Assembly (NCBI GenBank): GCA_003243975.1
Contig: QHBJ01000034.1
Location: 16,652 to 80,651 of the forward strand
Length of the DNA: 64,000 bases
Reading direction: 5' to 3'
DNA from: Candidatus Meridianibacter frigidus
Lineage (GTDB): Bacteria; Vulcanimicrobiota; Vulcanimicrobiia; Vulcanimicrobiales; Vulcanimicrobiaceae
The position numbers were made by a program, and so were the translations under genes. This document shows, piece after piece, positions 1 to 8,365 of this stretch. A model generated the notes under the pieces. The model did not search any database. It saw nothing but the letters and a program-made list of their open reading frames with translations, and was not told the origin of the DNA. The number at the start of each line of letters is the position of its first letter. Position 1 is the stretch's first letter.

Positions 1-211
1 GCTGTTGCGGCGACATCTTGCCTAGCGCGCGAAACGCTCGCACGAAGGCATCCTGCACGATCTCTTCGGCGTCTTCGCGGTTTCCGGTCATCCGCAAAGC
101 AAAGCCGTACAAGCGTCGCTGATAATCCTCGACGATCGATTCAAAGCGCTCGGTGCTCGGCGCGGGTTTGGCTACCTTGAGCCGGCCTGCCGGATGCACG
201 GCACGTGGCAC
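1..211 (-). CDS. ECF-type RNA polymerase sigma factor, N-terminal part (cut by window edge)
   Basis: The reverse strand gives about 70 residues from a GTG start with an AGGGAG ribosome site six bases upstream. Region 2 of an extracytoplasmic-function sigma factor is plain: RFESIVEDYQRRLYGFALRM followed by TGNREDAEEIVQDAFVRAF, the core-binding and -10 recognition helices. Sigma factors of this class direct RNA polymerase to envelope-stress or similar promoters, usually under an anti-sigma factor. Region 4 and any anti-sigma gene lie beyond the left edge, so subgroup and target regulon cannot be told. The first 20 or so residues are basic and not conserved. Confidence 0.88.
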   Translation of the reverse strand, partial: MPRAVHPAGRLKVAKPAPSTERFESIVEDYQRRLYGFALRMTGNREDAEEIVQDAFVRAFRALGKMSPQQ

Positions 212-364
212 GTTATACTCCCTGCTCAGGGGTGCGAGCGCGCTCATACGCGTCCCAACACCGCTGAGCGCGGTAAAGTTTCACGCGCCCTTCGCAGGTC
301 CCGCAAAGCGGGCGGGGCGAACTTCGACTCATGAAGCCCAGCCGGCTTGCAGTAAGATTTTTAG

Positions 365-398
365 AACCGCTCGGTGCCGTGCGCGCCGGGCGGTTTTT
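365..398 (+). terminator. Intrinsic terminator-like hairpin
   Basis: AACCGC and GCGGTT arms enclose a GC-rich inner stem and are followed by a run of five T. It lies between the divergent sigma-factor start and the plus-strand gene beginning 30 bases later, so no plus-strand protein gene obviously needs it. It could end a short untranslated RNA from the region 212-364, or act as an attenuator in the leader of the next gene. The rest of the 212-428 gap shows only a small CTTC/GAAG hairpin. Confidence 0.5.
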
Positions 399-428
399 GC
401 TTTAGCGTAGAGCGCGAAGGAGAGCCCG

Positions 429-812
429 ATGGTCGATACGGCGGAGATCACGTTTGACGCGTATACGATGTGCAGCTTTGTTCCCACTCTAGGATCGTCC
501 CGAGCCATTCCCTTACTGCTCATCGGCTACCGTCAAGGGCACGATCCTACGCTGGTGTGGCTGGTTCCAAAGAATGGCATCAGCCCGAGCGGACTTACCG
601 AGGATCCGTACTATGCGAAGGTCCTGCGCGATCCGCACTCTTATTTTACGAAAAAACTCAACAAGTACATCGAGGAAACCGGCAGCACCAAACGGGGCAT
701 CGAGATGCTGATCGACTGCCATCAAAACCACCTTGCGTTTACGGAATTCGCCCACATGAACGAAGTGCCGTTCAAACATCCCATCGAGGTGGAGCTGATC
801 GGCGCTTCGTAG
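429..812 (+). CDS. Hypothetical protein, 127 aa
   Basis: I do not recognise a family. The ATG is preceded by AAGGAG at good spacing, and the frame has the codon use of its neighbours. The protein is soluble-looking with no signal peptide or membrane segment: a beta-rich start (AEITFDAY), a hydrophobic strand IPLLLIGYR, then a charged middle (PHSYFTKKLNKYIEETG) and a final segment IEVELIGAS. It is convergent with the exported protein that follows, their stops eight bases apart. Possible attenuator-like hairpin upstream. Confidence 0.72.
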   Translation: MVDTAEITFDAYTMCSFVPTLGSSRAIPLLLIGYRQGHDPTLVWLVPKNGISPSGLTEDPYYAKVLRDPHSYFTKKLNKYIEETGSTKRGIEMLIDCHQNHLAFTEFAHMNEVPFKHPIEVELIGAS

Positions 813-819
813 CGCGTCG

Positions 820-1572
820 TTAACGGGTAAACCGGGCTTCCTTGAGCGTGCTGAGGGCCTGAGCGCGAATGGATCTCTTGTAGACAATGCTAACCGCGGT
901 GGCCTTCTTCACGTCGTTGACGTTGCCGCTGATGGTCAGCGTCGCATCGAGCGCCAAAAGTAGCGCGTTGTCCAGTTCGTAGTACGCAACACCGGTCATA
1001 TGCATCGTCCCGCGCAGTGACATCGTGGGCCGGTCCGGAAGGGGTCCATGCATCGGACCGTCGGCGTTAAAGCGCACCGAGATCGCGCGCCGGCCGCCCA
1101 CGGTCCCAATGGGGCCACCCGTTAGGAAGCCGTGGAGCGCGCCTCCGGTCATCGGAGCCGGGAATCCAAAGGGCAGCCGTCCGTGCAACCGGGAGAGATC
1201 GCCCAGGGTCGCCGCGTCCAACTGCACCGAGAACGGCTGGTTCAGAACGGTCAGGTAACTTGGATCGCGATTGTAGTCGTCGCGTTGCTCTCCATTTGGC
1301 AGGAGCGTGGCTTCGAAGGATGCGTGCATCGCCTGCGCGCCGCCCTGATCGGTTTTGGTAATGCGAGCGAAGGCAACGTAGCGCGTGGAGTTGCGTGCCT
1401 TCTTTATGGTTAGGGTTTCAGTTCCCGAATACGAGATTTGTGTCTGCAAGTCGGAGGAAGAGCCGATGCGATAGCGATCCGTTCCGGAAACGGAGTATTG
1501 CTGGTCGGCCAGTGCGGGGCCGCCGAGCGCCCAAAGCATCGCGCAAACCAACACGGATGTAGCCGGCCGCAT
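820..1572 (-). CDS. Exported hypothetical protein, 250 aa
   Basis: Starts MRPATSVLVCAMLWALGG and continues PALADQQ, a Sec signal peptide with probable cleavage after ALA. The ATG was chosen over a GTG nine bases upstream because GAGGTGAG sits eight bases before it. The mature part is beta-rich with many Thr/Ser and Arg residues, no Cys pair and no membrane helix, which fits a periplasmic or secreted protein. No family recognised. It is a lone gene between convergent and divergent neighbours. The 105-base gap before the next gene contains its promoter region but no clear motif. Confidence 0.72.
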   Translation of the reverse strand: MRPATSVLVCAMLWALGGPALADQQYSVSGTDRYRIGSSSDLQTQISYSGTETLTIKKARNSTRYVAFARITKTDQGGAQAMHASFEATLLPNGEQRDDYNRDPSYLTVLNQPFSVQLDAATLGDLSRLHGRLPFGFPAPMTGGALHGFLTGGPIGTVGGRRAISVRFNADGPMHGPLPDRPTMSLRGTMHMTGVAYYELDNALLLALDATLTISGNVNDVKKATAVSIVYKRSIRAQALSTLKEARFTR

Positions 1573-1686
1573 ACTTCTCACCTCTTCGCAGTATATCCAA
1601 AAACGTGTTGGCCTTAACGCGCGTTCCTTGAGAGCAACGTGCGATGAGGAGGTCCGAACGCCGAATCCGGGTATAGCTAGGTTACG

Positions 1687-2979
1687 ATGAGTTTCGCGAA
1701 GACCGGCGCGATTGTGCTGGTTTGTCTGTTGACCGTTACGGTGAAGCCGTCAGCGGCTGCCACGCCGCCGGTCACTGACCATGCGGCCTCGGTTGCCTAC
1801 ACCCTGCAGAAGCTTTATCAAACCGCCTACGACGAGGCCTACAGCCGGCATGCTGTCAGCGAGCAAGACGGCACCACCTTCGTCTCCACCGGCGACATCG
1901 ACGCTGAGTGGCTCCGCGATTCCAGTGCGGTTGTAAAGCCGTACATCGGATTGTCGCTGACCGATCCCCAAGTTGCGCGAACGCTGCGCGGCGTGGTCGC
2001 CAGGCAAGCGAAGTACATTCTGCTGGACCCCTATGCCAACGCCTTCACGCTCGACTATCACGTAGCCGAGCGTAAGTTCGAGATGGACTCCCTGCTCTAT
2101 CCGATTTGGTTTTCGTATCTCTATTGGAAGGCGGCCGGAGATCGTTCCATCTTTACGCCGGAAGTACAGCGCGCGTTCGCGCGCGTGATGAGCGTTTTGC
2201 GCACCGAACAGCACCACGCTTCCCGGTCTCAGTACCGTCATCCGCAGCTAGCCGCAGGCGGCGAAGGAAGCCGGGTCGGTTTTACCGGCTTGGTTTGGAC
2301 TGGATTCCGGCCTTCCGACGATCCAGCGCGCTATCAGTTCAACATCCCGGACAACATGTTCGCGGCGGTCGTGATGCGAGATCTCACGCAGATCGAACGC
2401 GAGGTGTACCGCGACGATCGGGCGGCTCAAAACGCCTGGGGTCTGGCAGAGCAGATTCAGCGCGCCATCGAGCAATACGCGCAGGTAAACGTTCCGCCGT
2501 TCGGGCGAATTTATGCCTACGAAATCGACGGGCTTGGCCACGCGAACCTGATGGACGACGCGAACATTCCTTCGCTCCTTTCGATACCGTATTACGGGTA
2601 CGTCGGGAACCGGGATTCCGTTTACCGTGCGACGCGCGCGTTTGCACTCTCCGACCGTAACCCGTTTTTCTACCATGGAAAGTACGCCGATGGTATCGGC
2701 AGCCCGCACACGGCGCATAACTACATCTGGCCACTCTCGCTGGTGATGCAGGCGCTCACCGCCGCGGACCAGTCGGAAATCTCGCGGGTTCTTGGCTACA
2801 TCGCAGTTTCCGACATCGGGGACCATCGTCTGCACGAATCCTTCAATGCCGATTGGCCCGAGTCGTACACACGCGATGACTTCGCTTGGCCCAATGCGCT
2901 CTTTGCCGAACTGATGAACGGCAACAAGAATCTCATCCCGGCGTATATGGAATCGGCGCGCGTGCCGGCCGTGAAGTAG
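1687..2979 (+). CDS. GH125 family exo-alpha-1,6-mannosidase (metal-independent), exported
   Basis: Glycoside hydrolase family 125 removes terminal alpha-1,6-linked mannose by an inverting mechanism. The family hallmarks are all present in order: GDIDAEWLRDSSAVVKPYIG near residues 69-88, WTGFRPSDDPARYQFNIPDN in the middle, YEIDGLGHANLMDDANIPS, HTAHNYIWPLSLVM, and HESFNADWPESYTRDDFAWP near 383-402. In characterised members the acid is an Asp and the base a Glu in these motifs. Residues 1-25 form a signal peptide ending SAAA, so the enzyme acts outside the cytoplasm, probably on mannose-containing glycans. Length of 430 residues is normal. No other glycan genes adjoin it. Confidence 0.9.
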   Translation: MSFAKTGAIVLVCLLTVTVKPSAAATPPVTDHAASVAYTLQKLYQTAYDEAYSRHAVSEQDGTTFVSTGDIDAEWLRDSSAVVKPYIGLSLTDPQVARTLRGVVARQAKYILLDPYANAFTLDYHVAERKFEMDSLLYPIWFSYLYWKAAGDRSIFTPEVQRAFARVMSVLRTEQHHASRSQYRHPQLAAGGEGSRVGFTGLVWTGFRPSDDPARYQFNIPDNMFAAVVMRDLTQIEREVYRDDRAAQNAWGLAEQIQRAIEQYAQVNVPPFGRIYAYEIDGLGHANLMDDANIPSLLSIPYYGYVGNRDSVYRATRAFALSDRNPFFYHGKYADGIGSPHTAHNYIWPLSLVMQALTAADQSEISRVLGYIAVSDIGDHRLHESFNADWPESYTRDDFAWPNALFAELMNGNKNLIPAYMESARVPAVK

Positions 2980-3672
2980 TTAGAGCGCCTGCTTTAAACG
3001 CTCTCGTTCACGCGCCAGACAATCCAGGTAGATGACCGTAGTAAGAACCGCAAACGGCGCGGTAAGCAGCGTTGCAAGCGGCGTGACCGCGTAAAAGTTC
3101 GCTTGAGCGGCACTATAGTGGCGGTGAAGAAGCAGAAGAGTCAGGTACTCCACGAGCGCGATGAGCGCGATTTGGGCAGCCATGATCCAAACCAGCCGCC
3201 GCATGTTGCCATTTTGCCAGCTCAATGTAATGCTGCGAAAGAATGAAAGCGGGATGAGCGCCAGTGTCGACACCTCGTGCTCTGTGCTGGCAAAAACGTC
3301 GGCCATGAGAAGCGTCGTCAGCAGCAGCAGCGCCAGAAATCCCAGAAACCTGCCGGCCAGATCCTGGCCCTGTGCGAAGAACGCGCCGGCGTACAGGTAG
3401 CCCAGAGCGAAGTCAATCAGGATTACCGCCCAGAGTCGCTCGAGGCCGCGGCCGACGATCGTGCCCGGCGCCTGGGTTTCCCCGCGCATGTCGGCAGCCG
3501 TCAGTATGTTCGCATAGACGATGATGAGGGGGTCGAGCACCGCATCGCCCACCTGCATCCACACGGTGCTCGCGTGCGTCTGCACAAAGAGTTGCCACTG
3601 AATGGCTAAGACCGCGAGACTTAGCGGCATATAGAAGGCGGCCCGCCGTGCAAATAGCGCGGCGCTCCGCAA
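2980..3672 (-). CDS. Integral membrane protein, 230 aa, unknown function
   Basis: The protein has about six hydrophobic segments, including one near the N-terminus, LWAVILIDFALGYLYAGA, a Leu-rich LGFLALLLLTTLLMADVF, and a last one before a charged C-terminal tail (CLARERERLKQAL). The pattern resembles small uncharacterised membrane proteins that share a loop and six helices; I see no transporter or enzyme motif. The start is TTG with GGGAAG upstream. Its stop touches the stop of the convergent mannosidase gene. Function cannot be assigned. Confidence 0.72.
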   Translation of the reverse strand: MRSAALFARRAAFYMPLSLAVLAIQWQLFVQTHASTVWMQVGDAVLDPLIIVYANILTAADMRGETQAPGTIVGRGLERLWAVILIDFALGYLYAGAFFAQGQDLAGRFLGFLALLLLTTLLMADVFASTEHEVSTLALIPLSFFRSITLSWQNGNMRRLVWIMAAQIALIALVEYLTLLLLHRHYSAAQANFYAVTPLATLLTAPFAVLTTVIYLDCLARERERLKQAL

Positions 3673-3709
3673 GATCAGCTTCCCAAACGCTGCGGGGAGC
3701 GCGCTGCCT

Positions 3710-4102
3710 TCAGTGTCGCGTTCGGAGGATTTCAGAGCTTACGCCGCGGGTTGGGACTCTTAAGAAGAAGCGGACGTCCATTTCGCCAGCGCAGGCGATG
3801 GTCTGCGCGGGGTCTGCAAAGATGCGTCCGTTCAGGTCCACGGTAAACTCCCCCGCACGAAATGCACTCAGCGTTGCATTGATGCTGCGTGTGATTTTGT
3901 CGGCGGGCGCGCGCGCTCCGAGGACCTGGCGAACTGCCAGTTTGATCACCGAATCGACGCGCAAGGGCGTCACCAGCGAAAAGGCGCCACAGCCGGTCGC
4001 CGCAACGGCATGCAGATCGAGTGGAACTCGAACGCGAATCACCTTGGCGGTTTTGGCACGAATCGAGGAGCCGCCTGCCGCCAGGGAGTATGCCTCGAGC
4101 AC
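3710..4102 (-). CDS. Hypothetical protein, up to 130 aa
   Basis: This frame has the protein-like composition expected here (VIRVRVPLDLHAVAATGCG, then a charged FTVDLNGRIFADPAQ) while the overlapping plus-strand frame of 215 codons is Arg/Ser-rich and looks like a shadow. The GTG start given would lie three bases from the start of the divergent gene, which is tight; an internal GTG at the residue before IRVRVPL would give about 108 residues and more room. No family recognised. Moderate confidence that this strand is the coding one. Confidence 0.45.
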   Translation of the reverse strand: MLEAYSLAAGGSSIRAKTAKVIRVRVPLDLHAVAATGCGAFSLVTPLRVDSVIKLAVRQVLGARAPADKITRSINATLSAFRAGEFTVDLNGRIFADPAQTIACAGEMDVRFFLRVPTRGVSSEILRTRH

Positions 4103-4104
4103 CG

Positions 4105-4500
4105 ATGTCTTTCTTCGGCTCTCACAGCCACAGCGAGGTCGCCCACGCAGCCGATCGATTCATCTCAAAGATGGACGAAGGGCAACTTACAGCGACGATT
4201 CAAGACGAACAAGCGAAGATGGTGCACGACGCTCGCGTCGCGCTCGTGCAGAGCGTGTTGGATGCCTTTCGGCACCGTGGGGAGTCTTCCGATGACGTGG
4301 CCGAAGCGGCCGGCGTCCCGGTGGAACGACTGCTGCTCGCCGAACCTGATGGCGTAGCGACGCTCTTGGCGTACGTGGCGCGGAATGCCGGCCTTTTGAA
4401 AGAGGCATTGACGACGATGATCGAAAGCCGCCCCGCCTCTGTTGCCCAGCTTCCGCAATCCATCATCGATGGCGTTACATCGCAACTGGCGAGGGCATGA
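4105..4500 (+). CDS. Hypothetical alpha-helical protein, 131 aa
   Basis: Begins MSFFGSHSHSEVAHAADRFI and is mostly helical with repeated Ala/Val-rich stretches (MVHDARVALVQSVLDAFRHR, then a segment DDVAEAAGVPVERLLLAEPD that looks like a helix-turn-helix-type pair of helices). An in-frame ATG fifteen bases upstream is an alternative start. It overlaps the next gene by ATGA, so the two are translationally coupled. The AEAAGVPVERLL helices could bind DNA, but that is only a resemblance. No family named. Confidence 0.65.
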   Translation: MSFFGSHSHSEVAHAADRFISKMDEGQLTATIQDEQAKMVHDARVALVQSVLDAFRHRGESSDDVAEAAGVPVERLLLAEPDGVATLLAYVARNAGLLKEALTTMIESRPASVAQLPQSIIDGVTSQLARA

Positions 4501-5303
4501 CCGAACCGCCGCGGCGAACGCGACGCTCCGGCTATGACGGGCCGGCCGGCAAGCATCTTCCAATCTTGCCTCTCGCGATCATCGTGATTTTGGCCGGCCT
4601 CGCTTTGGGCGCACTGGCTGCACGTTTCCTCGGTCGTTCCGCCGAGCAGCCCGCAGCGACCACCGCGCAGCCTCAAAACGCAAGCGCAGCACCGGTGCCC
4701 ACGGCTGCTCCGGAGACGGCGGTCCCGCCACCCAAACCTTCCAGAAGCGCGGTCGTCGTCATGCTTCGCACTCCAGGTTCATTGCCGGCCAATCGTGCAT
4801 CGGCTCGTGCAACGTTCCATCGTATCGCGCTGGCGACGCCAAAGCCCTCACTCTCGGCGGTGCCGGCGCAAAGCCTAAACATACCGCCAACGCGGCGGCC
4901 CTCGGTTGCCTCAGCCTCCGTTGCTGTTGCGCCCGCGACACCGCGAGTTCGCCCAATTTCAGCGCGGCCGCCAATAGCGGCGCCGTCGCCTATGTCGCCG
5001 AGCCCTTCGGAGAGCGCTTCGAATCTCGCGCGCACGTATTTGACTGCCCTCATGCGCGGCGATCGACGGTCGGCAGCCGCCGCCCTGGGCCAAAGTCCGG
5101 AAACCAGTTCGCTCGATGAATCGCAATTTCTGGACTCGAGTGCGCGCATCACTTCGGTGCACACGCTGCCCAATGGCGATGGAAGCTACAAAGTTGAAAG
5201 CGAAGTCACCGCTTCAAAAGGCACCTATTTCGTGACCATGCAAGTTTCGCACGTCGGAGACGGTTACGTAATCACCGACCACCACGCGATACGAATTCAG
5301 TGA
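4497..5303 (+). CDS. Membrane-anchored protein with Pro/Ala/Ser-rich linker and NTF2-like-sized C-terminal domain
   Basis: A short basic cytoplasmic start is followed by one membrane helix (LPLAIIVILAGLALGALAAR, about residues 22-43), then some 130 residues rich in Pro, Ala, Ser and Thr that must be an extended periplasmic linker. The last 95 residues are folded-looking: ARTYLTALMRGDRRSAAAAL, then DGSYKVESEVTASKGTYFVT, a helix-plus-sheet pattern like NTF2/SnoaL-type domains. Coupled to the preceding gene by an ATGA overlap. It probably works at the cell envelope with its partner, but the role is unknown. Confidence 0.68.
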   Translation: MTEPPRRTRRSGYDGPAGKHLPILPLAIIVILAGLALGALAARFLGRSAEQPAATTAQPQNASAAPVPTAAPETAVPPPKPSRSAVVVMLRTPGSLPANRASARATFHRIALATPKPSLSAVPAQSLNIPPTRRPSVASASVAVAPATPRVRPISARPPIAAPSPMSPSPSESASNLARTYLTALMRGDRRSAAAALGQSPETSSLDESQFLDSSARITSVHTLPNGDGSYKVESEVTASKGTYFVTMQVSHVGDGYVITDHHAIRIQ

Positions 5304-5308
5304 CGGGT

Positions 5309-5418
5309 GTGTCACGCTGAGCAGAGCCGCAGGCGCGAAGTCGAAGGGCGACAAGCTCATGCCTCGACAATGCTTCCCCTCGACGTTGCTTGGGAGGGGC
5401 TCAGGCTCAGCATGACAC
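5309..5418. repeat. REP-like palindromic repeat, copy 1
   Basis: About 110 bases that start GTGTCACGCTGAGC and end GCTCAGCATGACAC, so the outer arms are complementary and the unit can fold on itself. The interior carries GCCGCAGGCGCGAAGTCGAAG and a CTCGACAATGCTTCCCCTCGA stretch, both repeated in copy 2. Such TGTCA..CTGAGC elements are widespread intergenic REP-type sequences in bacteria. It sits between convergent genes and may also end transcription. Confidence 0.85.
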
Positions 5419-5438
5419 GATGGCGGGGCATTTATCTC

Positions 5439-5550
5439 GTGTCACCCTGAGCAGCGCCGCAGGCGCGAAGTCGAAGGGCGGCACAAGCTCATGCTTCGAC
5501 AATGCTTCCCCTCGACGATGCTCGGGACAGGCTCAGGCTCAGCATGACAC
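5439..5550. repeat. REP-like palindromic repeat, copy 2
   Basis: Second, direct copy of the preceding unit, starting GTGTCACCCTGAGC and ending GCTCAGCATGACAC, with a few substitutions and a two-base insertion. The two copies are separated by 20 bases, and a partial third end (GGTCAGGATGACA) follows ten bases later. The remainder of the 5304-5591 gap contains nothing else; short open frames in it are fortuitous. Confidence 0.85.
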
Positions 5551-5591
5551 ATCGGCGCTACGGTCAGGATGACAAACTAAATCAGATTATC

Positions 5592-7277
5592 CTAAACCTC
5601 GGCGCCGAGTCCCGTGTTGGCGCGAACGGTGAGTTGCGCGAAGTTTCCTTCGGCCTCCGCATCTTTTGCCAAAAACGTGCCGAGGATTGCGGCGAGGAAA
5701 CCGAGCGGTATGGAAACCAAGCCCGGGTTCTCGAGCGGAAAGAGCGGCGCTGCTTGGATAAGGTGGCGAACCGCTGCTTCGGGCGGATCGATGCCCATGA
5801 CCGCCGGGCTGATCGCTATGAGGACCAGCGACGAAATCAACCCGGTGAGCATCCCCGCAATGCTGCCGGTGCGATTGAACCGTTTCCACATCAGTGTTAA
5901 CAGGATGACCGGAACGTTTGCGCTGGCCGCTACCGCGAACGCCAGTCCGACCAGGAACGCAACGTTCAGCGATTTGAGCCCGATTGCCAAGAGAATGGCC
6001 AGAACCCCGATGCCGGCCGCGGTAAGGCGCGCCACGCGCACCTGCTCGCGCTCGTGACCCGTCCCGCCGCGTACGATGTTGAGCCAAATATCGTGCGCAA
6101 ATGCGGATGAAGCCGCGATCGTCAGCCCCGCGACCACCGCTAGAATGGTAGCGAACGCCACGGCGGCGATGAACGCAAGGAACAACTCTCCACCCAGCGA
6201 CTGCGCCAGCAACAACGCCGAAGCGTTGTTGTTTTTCACCGGCACGATGAACCCGTCTCTCTTAAGCTTGGCGTTAAGCGCCGGCGCTTCTTTGGGGTGG
6301 GTGGTAATGTAGCGAATGGCCGCACCGCCGGTAATATGGGCGCCGATGTTGTCCTTTCCGACGATCGTCGCTGCGCCGAAGCCCAGGAACGTCGTCATGA
6401 CATAAAACGCGCCGATCAAGATCATTGCCCACGCAACCGACGTGCGTGCTGCCTTAGCAGAGGGCACGGTGTAAAAACGCATGAGAATGTGCGGCAGTCC
6501 CGCAGTGCCGAGCACAAGCGCCAACCCAAGCGAAATCAAATCGAGCGGCCCCCAGTGGCCGTTGTAACGCAGCCCCGGCTGCAGAAGACTCTTGGTCGCG
6601 ATGATGTGACCCGCGGCATCCTTGACCGTTCCATGAATCTTACTTACGGCGGTGAAGAAGTTTCCAAGCGAAAATCCAAAGTGGGCCAGCACCAAGAACG
6701 AGAGCACGATGGTTGCGCCCAAGAGTAGCACGGCTTTGATAATCTGCACCCACGTCGTTGCGATCATTCCGCCGAAGATGACATAGAAAAGCATGAGCGC
6801 GCCGACGACGATAATGGCGGCGTCAAAACTCAGATTTGGCACGAGCTGGTTGATCAGCACGCCGGCGCCCACCATCTGTGCGATCATGTAGAAGAGCGTG
6901 ATGACCAGCGTGGAGATTGCGGCGACCGCGCGCACACCCCGCCCGTGCATGCGGAACGATAGGACGTCGGCCATCGTATATTTTCCGGTGTTGCGCAACG
7001 GCTCGGCCACCAAAAGAAGCACGGTCAAATAGGCCACGAGCCAGCCGACCGAATACATGAAACCGTCGAACCCGAAGAACGCTATGAGCCCCGCGATTCC
7101 GAGAAACGAAGCGGCGGACATATAGTCGCCTGCGATCGCCCACCCGTTTTGAAACCCCGAGATCGAGCGGTTGGCACTATAGAAGGCGCGCGGCGACTTG
7201 ATGCGTGCGGAGGCCCACGCCGTTATGACCAGCGTGAAGAGAACGAAGATGACGAACATCACCAGGACGGGACTCAC
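5592..7277 (-). CDS. actP: Sodium:solute symporter, ActP-like (cation/acetate symporter)
   Basis: A 561-residue member of the sodium:solute symporter family with some 13 membrane helices. The first 100 residues match the ActP/YjcG group: [38 protein letters not shown] and [15 protein letters not shown]. Later [20 protein letters not shown] is the family's fifth-helix region. ActP proteins import acetate and other short carboxylates with a cation. The upstream gene encodes the DUF485 protein that accompanies ActP in most bacteria, and the two overlap by GTGA. The extended loop near residues 310-350 (carrying NNNASAL) is typical of the group. The exact substrate is inferred. Confidence 0.87.
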   Translation of the reverse strand: MSPVLVMFVIFVLFTLVITAWASARIKSPRAFYSANRSISGFQNGWAIAGDYMSAASFLGIAGLIAFFGFDGFMYSVGWLVAYLTVLLLVAEPLRNTGKYTMADVLSFRMHGRGVRAVAAISTLVITLFYMIAQMVGAGVLINQLVPNLSFDAAIIVVGALMLFYVIFGGMIATTWVQIIKAVLLLGATIVLSFLVLAHFGFSLGNFFTAVSKIHGTVKDAAGHIIATKSLLQPGLRYNGHWGPLDLISLGLALVLGTAGLPHILMRFYTVPSAKAARTSVAWAMILIGAFYVMTTFLGFGAATIVGKDNIGAHITGGAAIRYITTHPKEAPALNAKLKRDGFIVPVKNNNASALLLAQSLGGELFLAFIAAVAFATILAVVAGLTIAASSAFAHDIWLNIVRGGTGHEREQVRVARLTAAGIGVLAILLAIGLKSLNVAFLVGLAFAVAASANVPVILLTLMWKRFNRTGSIAGMLTGLISSLVLIAISPAVMGIDPPEAAVRHLIQAAPLFPLENPGLVSIPLGFLAAILGTFLAKDAEAEGNFAQLTVRANTGLGAEV

Positions 7278-7624
7278 TGGTAGTCGCTCCGCACTCGCGC
7301 GATAAGCACCTGCTCAAGTTGGTCGAAGCGCTTCGCACGCCGTAGGTACAGCGCCATGATCAGCCAGGCCATAACAAATTCGGAGAGCGCAAACAGATAG
7401 GCGAGGTTCACTTCACCGAAGACTCGTCGCGACATCAGTGCTGGATGGTATCCCACGAGCACCGGCAACGCAAAGTAGTAGAGCACAAAGAAGATGGTAG
7501 CGGGGATGATAAAGCGCCGCTTCGCCGCAACCAGTTCCTGGAACTCCGGCTGGCCTTGGATGCGCTGCCACTCCTCGGGCGTGAAATGATGGTGCACGGG
7601 CCCTGCCTTTCTAGGCCCGAGCAT
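7274..7624 (-). CDS. DUF485 membrane protein (YjcH-like), 116 aa
   Basis: DUF485 proteins have two membrane helices and are encoded next to ActP-type symporters, where they may support assembly or activity. Here [20 protein letters not shown] leads into [20 protein letters not shown], and a second helix follows [19 protein letters not shown], all typical. The ATG at 7624 was preferred to a longer frame because the extra 58 residues would overlap the preceding gene and are unlike the family. It is coupled to the symporter by a GTGA overlap. Confidence 0.87.
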   Translation of the reverse strand: MLGPRKAGPVHHHFTPEEWQRIQGQPEFQELVAAKRRFIIPATIFFVLYYFALPVLVGYHPALMSRRVFGEVNLAYLFALSEFVMAWLIMALYLRRAKRFDQLEQVLIARVRSDYQ

Positions 7625-7641
7625 TTTTCTCTGGCGCTCGC

Positions 7642-7980
7642 CTACCTCTTTAAGCGCACGGCGGCGCGCAGGTCCTCGCCGATCAGCAACTCGACGCCCA
7701 GTGCACAGATGATAACGACGGTGAAATAGACCGCGAAGTGGTCGAGTTCGGTTACCGGTAGAATCGTCGCGATCGCAAAACCGGCGAGCAGCAGGCATAA
7801 GCTGCCTCCGAGGAAGCGAGCGAGTCCAAGAAGGAACGAGCGCGCGGAGTGCAGTGAGCGGAACAAGTCGATGGCCATGCGGGCGGGCGAGCGCGTGCCG
7901 ACGTTCCAGATCACGATGGCCAGCGAGGCGCAGAGAAGCGCGGCGATAAAGTGGCTAAACGCTAGCAGTGTGGGGGTCAT
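7642..7980 (-). CDS. Small membrane protein, 112 aa, unknown
   Basis: Three hydrophobic segments can be seen: LLAFSHFIAALLCASLAIVI, FLLGLARFLGGSLCLLLAGF and FAVYFTVVIICALGVELLIG. The gene overlaps the end of sufU by 26 bases and ends 17 bases before the DUF485 gene, so it bridges the suf operon and the symporter genes in one transcript. No family recognised; it may be an accessory subunit of the symporter or simply a conserved membrane protein of this lineage. Confidence 0.7.
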   Translation of the reverse strand: MTPTLLAFSHFIAALLCASLAIVIWNVGTRSPARMAIDLFRSLHSARSFLLGLARFLGGSLCLLLAGFAIATILPVTELDHFAVYFTVVIICALGVELLIGEDLRAAVRLKR

Positions 7981-8362
7981 CGTCGGGCCATGATGCGATC
8001 TCGCCCAACGCCGCGCTCTTGAGGACCTTGAGTCCGAGCATCGCGCACTTCATGCGCGTGGGGCTGATGCCGATGCCCACGTTTTCGAGGACGACGTCTT
8101 TTGAAAGCCGGGCGATATCCTCGAGCCGCTCGCCTTTGATGGTTTGCGTGAGCATCGAGGCCGATGCTTGGCTAATGGCGCACCCTTTGCCGGAGAAGCG
8201 CACGTCTAGCACGCGGCCGTCGCGAACCTGCAGTTCCATGCGAATCTCGTCCCCACAGAGTGGGTTGAGATCTTCAGCGCTCGCATCGGGCGCATCCAGG
8301 TGTCCGAAGTTGCGCGGATTGCGGTAGTGGTCGAGAATATACTCTTTGTAAAAGTCTTCCAT
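7955..8362 (-). CDS. sufU: SufU iron-sulfur assembly protein / zinc-dependent sulfurtransferase
   Basis: SufU accepts persulfide sulfur from SufS and delivers it to the Fe-S assembly complex. The protein of 135 residues carries the three family cysteines: C36 in NPLCGDEIRM with D38, C61 in FSGKGCAIS, and C106 in RMKCAML, the residues that hold zinc in Gram-positive SufU. The start MEDFYKEYILDHYRNPRNFG is also diagnostic. It follows sufS by three bases and closes the sufCDSU run. The C-terminus is short, as in SufU rather than IscU. Confidence 0.93.
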   Translation of the reverse strand: MEDFYKEYILDHYRNPRNFGHLDAPDASAEDLNPLCGDEIRMELQVRDGRVLDVRFSGKGCAISQASASMLTQTIKGERLEDIARLSKDVVLENVGIGISPTRMKCAMLGLKVLKSAALGEIASWPDDDPHTASV

Positions 8363-8365
8363 CGG

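Noticed and set aside
3648..4295. Long plus-strand frame of 215 codons
   Set aside because: Arg/Ser-rich composition and overlap with a better minus-strand frame and a better plus-strand gene; looks like an antisense shadow.
5390..5572. Short open frame across the REP-like repeats
   Set aside because: It exists only because of the repeat sequence, with no ribosome site and low-complexity translation.
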